From positions 66,668,001 to 66,732,000 of the forward strand of contig CM044877.1 in assembly GCA_024500155.1 (NCBI GenBank): a stretch of 64,000 nt of DNA. The letters are read 5' to 3'. This stretch comes from Chenopodium formosanum (Eukaryota; Streptophyta; Magnoliopsida; Caryophyllales; Amaranthaceae). The position numbers and the translations under genes were made by a program. The notes under the pieces were generated by a model. It worked only from the letters and a program-made list of their open reading frames with translations, had not been told where the DNA came from and did not search any database. Positions 61,409 through 64,000 of the stretch are shown here, piece after piece (position 1 is the stretch's first letter; each line of letters starts with the position of its first letter).

Positions 61409-62685
61409 ATTGTAACCATAATCGTCAAAAAATCATATACAAAACAATGAGGGAGAGAGATGAGAAAAGAGTCAACTTCTAAAAAGGGTTCTTATATAAC
61501 AACACTCAAACCTTGTATAAGTTAAAAGTTAACCACGTTGTTTGTTTATACATAGGTTTCTAATAATTCAAATACTTAACTCCTTTTCATCCCGATTTTC
61601 CTCTAAAAAGGTATTATCAAAATCATAATTGACATTGTATTCTTCCTTTATATATATGAACCCAACTGTTCCAATGGTCTCCTAAGTTTATTAGTATCCT
61701 CCTAGTTCCACACAGTACAGGATGTACGATCAGGACACATGACTATTAAAGATGTCCCAACCAAACCCTGAACATCTCTAATAACTTGAAGGTTGTTATC
61801 AACATTAACATATTGTTCCATCTACATATGAATAAAAAGTTGAGTTCAACAACAAAATTTTATATCCTAAATCCATGTAACTTCTAAGGTTATGTAGACA
61901 TATTTTTTTTTTTTTTTTTTTTTTGAAGCAGCAACGTTTCAATATATATTAAAGAATTTTTTTGAATATATAGAGAATTTTAATGATACTATTTTATTAA
62001 ACAAAATATTTGCATCATTCGTTAAGTTTTTATTGATTTAACCAGTGAAGGGCGCAGTCCCATTCATACTAGATATGAGAGACTATTTCATAACATGTCC
62101 CAATGATTCAATAACATCCACTCTCAATGGATTGACGAGAATATTATAGAATAAAAACGGTATAAAACAAAGATACTTAATATTTGCAATATGATTTCGA
62201 GAGATTTTGTAACCATTTTTTTCTTATATTTAACATTTTACAATTTTTTGCTAACATATTGTTGTGTTTTTATATCTAATTGATGAATTGTGTCACCATA
62301 AGACCATTTTATAAGGGAAAAAAAATGATTAATTAACTAGAAAAACGAAGAAAAAATTCAAAAAGAGGTTGAGTCTTTAGATGAGATTAAATATAATGTG
62401 AGATAGAAGACATACAATTTTATAGATAAATATAAATTTTAAGTTGGAATAAAATTTGGTTTTGAGTGTTGCCACTTGGAGCAATCATAAGTATAGTCTT
62501 TTTAAAGTGAGACACATTGACTGATTAATACAGTAAGATAGATATTTGTTTCAAGATTCCGTTAAACTCATTTCGATGTATATATGTTGAAGTTTATAAT
62601 AGATGAGTCAATCTTATACCAGTGCATGCATTATATAAAATACTTTGCTAGAGATTAATCAATCTTATGTGGGAGTAATATATTA
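61409..62685. other. AT-rich intergenic DNA
   Basis: No gene. A poly-T tract lies at about 61902-61924. Confidence 0.5.
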
Positions 62686-62740
62686 CTCCCTCCAATTCTT
62701 TAAAATTTGTTATATACACCCGGTACACCGTATATTCAAT

Positions 62741-63434
62741 CAGGGTCGGACTTTTTGTGAGGCTTGCAAGGACTTGGCCCCTAAACATTTGTGAAAAAAA
62801 TTAGTTAAACTATATTGTAAATTGCATGTTTAACTTTAACTAAGCCCACTAGAGGACATGTGACAACACATGAAAGCTCTAAAAAGGAAATAATTAGTTG
62901 AATTATATGTATTTTTATATATCAATTTTAATATGTATATTTAAAATAAATTTTTTTTAAGAGTTTTAATTGATGATTTTAAATTATTATTAAATTTTAA
63001 AATCTAAAGCCTTACTTTAATTTTGGGCTAGGTAATGAAATTGTGACATTGTGCTTTTCATTTTTGATATGGTATTTGCTAATAACGCCCATAAATATGA
63101 ACTAAGATCGAATTATAACAATCATACTCATCAATATCGATATTATTCTAAATACAATTAATGACATGAACTTGATCACTCAAAATCATTCTAATGACGA
63201 TATTAATTTAATTTTTTTTTATTAAACTCATGTCACTTGGTGTCTTTATTGTCCATTCTCAAATCAATTTAAAAGTGGGACAATATTGTGTCAATAGTTA
63301 AAGTGGAGTAATGTTTTTTTGTTAATTAGTGTAATTTTGTCATTTGTTTGACTCTTGTTATGGATTTACATAATTATATTTACATTATTACAAAAATTTG
63401 GCCCCAATAGATAAAGTTTTAAGATCCGCCACTG
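62741..63434. mobile_element. Second hAT-like element inside a Stowaway-like repeat
   Basis: Inverted ends CAGGGTCGGACTT and AAGATCCGCCACTG. The inward pair CTTGGCCCC and TTTGGCCCC lies in the same orientation, so the arms are imperfect. It is flanked by an inverted pair, GTTATATACACCC at 62709 and GGGTGTGTATAAC at 63539, the left one part of a CTCCCTCC Stowaway-like end at 62686. No target duplication was seen, so the assignment is tentative. Confidence 0.5.
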
Positions 63435-63973
63435 AACCCAACTAACCCAAGGTTAGTTTTTCTTTTCATTTGATGATTAAATAAAAAAATAATCATAAAA
63501 AATAGATAAAAATACCCATGGATATATACGGTACACACGGGTGTGTATAACATTTGCAAAAATTAAGTTTTATGGGGTTGTCTTCTTAATGGAGAATTTA
63601 AGTTAAACATTTGCAAATATTAAAAAAAAAAAACCATGATTATTGTCTGAATTTGCGTGTCAATAATATTGCTCGATTAAGAAGTTGGTGAATATTTTGG
63701 CCCTTAATAATCCCAATTTAAGGTGAAATCTGTAATGTTATTTCTTAAACGCCTCATTTTGTGTGACAAAATATGTCGCGATACAAGCAAGTTTGTTTAC
63801 TATACAAATCAAAGTGTGTTAAAAATAATAATTTTCCAATTTATTTGTGATTTGAAATTTAACTAAATATGACCTTAATTTTTTCCTTTATTTGATCTGA
63901 TTTGGCTTTAATTTTTCAAATTTGATTTGAAATAAGTATAGGGTGAGCTAATCATGACCTTACTACAAAATGT

Positions 63974-64000
63974 TCCCTCCATTTCATAGTAATAATAACA
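63974..64000. mobile_element. Start of a Stowaway-like MITE cut by the window edge
   Basis: TTCCCTCCATTTCATAGTAA resembles the CTCCCTCC(G/A)T ends of Stowaway MITEs. The other end lies outside. Confidence 0.45.

Noticed and set aside
1..64000. tRNA, rRNA or snoRNA genes
   Set aside because: None recognised by eye; a tRNAscan or Infernal run would be decisive.

Overview
The window is nuclear DNA of a flowering plant, very probably a eudicot. It is AT-rich. Its genes have many short exons with GT-AG introns, and it contains a textbook plant eIF4E gene plus plant-type transposons of almost every class (Helitron, MULE, CACTA, hAT, Tourist and Stowaway MITEs, Ty1-copia, Ty3-gypsy, LINE). I cannot fix the species from the sequence. 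No rRNA, tRNA or CRISPR array was recognised.

Layout. 1-11.4 kb: two direct-repeat loci encoding RPA1-like (replication protein A large subunit) OB-fold proteins with a C4 zinc ribbon; both are broken, by different lesions. 12.85-13.56 kb: an intact single-exon gene on the minus strand for an acidic, probably nuclear protein of unknown function. 15.3-16.5 kb: a Mutator-like element with a perfect 9-bp target duplication. 18.2-19.2 kb: a 281-308 aa reading frame with two dsRNA-binding-like segments, followed by a LINE tail. 24.3-28.7 kb: an unrecognised gene and a 923-bp second copy, separated by a long LTR-like block. 28.6-37 kb: a Helitron-rich zone with a solo LTR inserted in a LINE fragment, a MULE nested in a larger Helitron, and a copia gag remnant.

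38.3-41.6 kb: the only clearly functional, recognisable gene, a five-exon eIF4E (223 aa) with a Stowaway MITE and a G21 tract in intron 1. 42-58.8 kb is a nested retrotransposon graveyard: LINE ORF2 remains, two unrelated LTR remnants, a gypsy array with three copies of one LTR (truncated, complete, and a solo copy with TSD), a gag pseudogene, and a CACTA tnp2 fragment. The solo LTR lies inside the CACTA sequence, and the CACTA end abuts the 3' end of a copia element. 58.9-64 kb holds a second CACTA end, two hAT-like elements and partial Stowaway MITEs, with no genes.

Functionally the window is three or four isolated host genes in repeat-rich DNA; there is no operon or pathway cluster. The most interesting signals are a Helitron palindrome with paired compensating changes between two copies, the doubly broken RPA1-like pair, the duplicated unknown gene whose frameshifts are shared by both copies, and satellite-like arrays inside a gypsy element.
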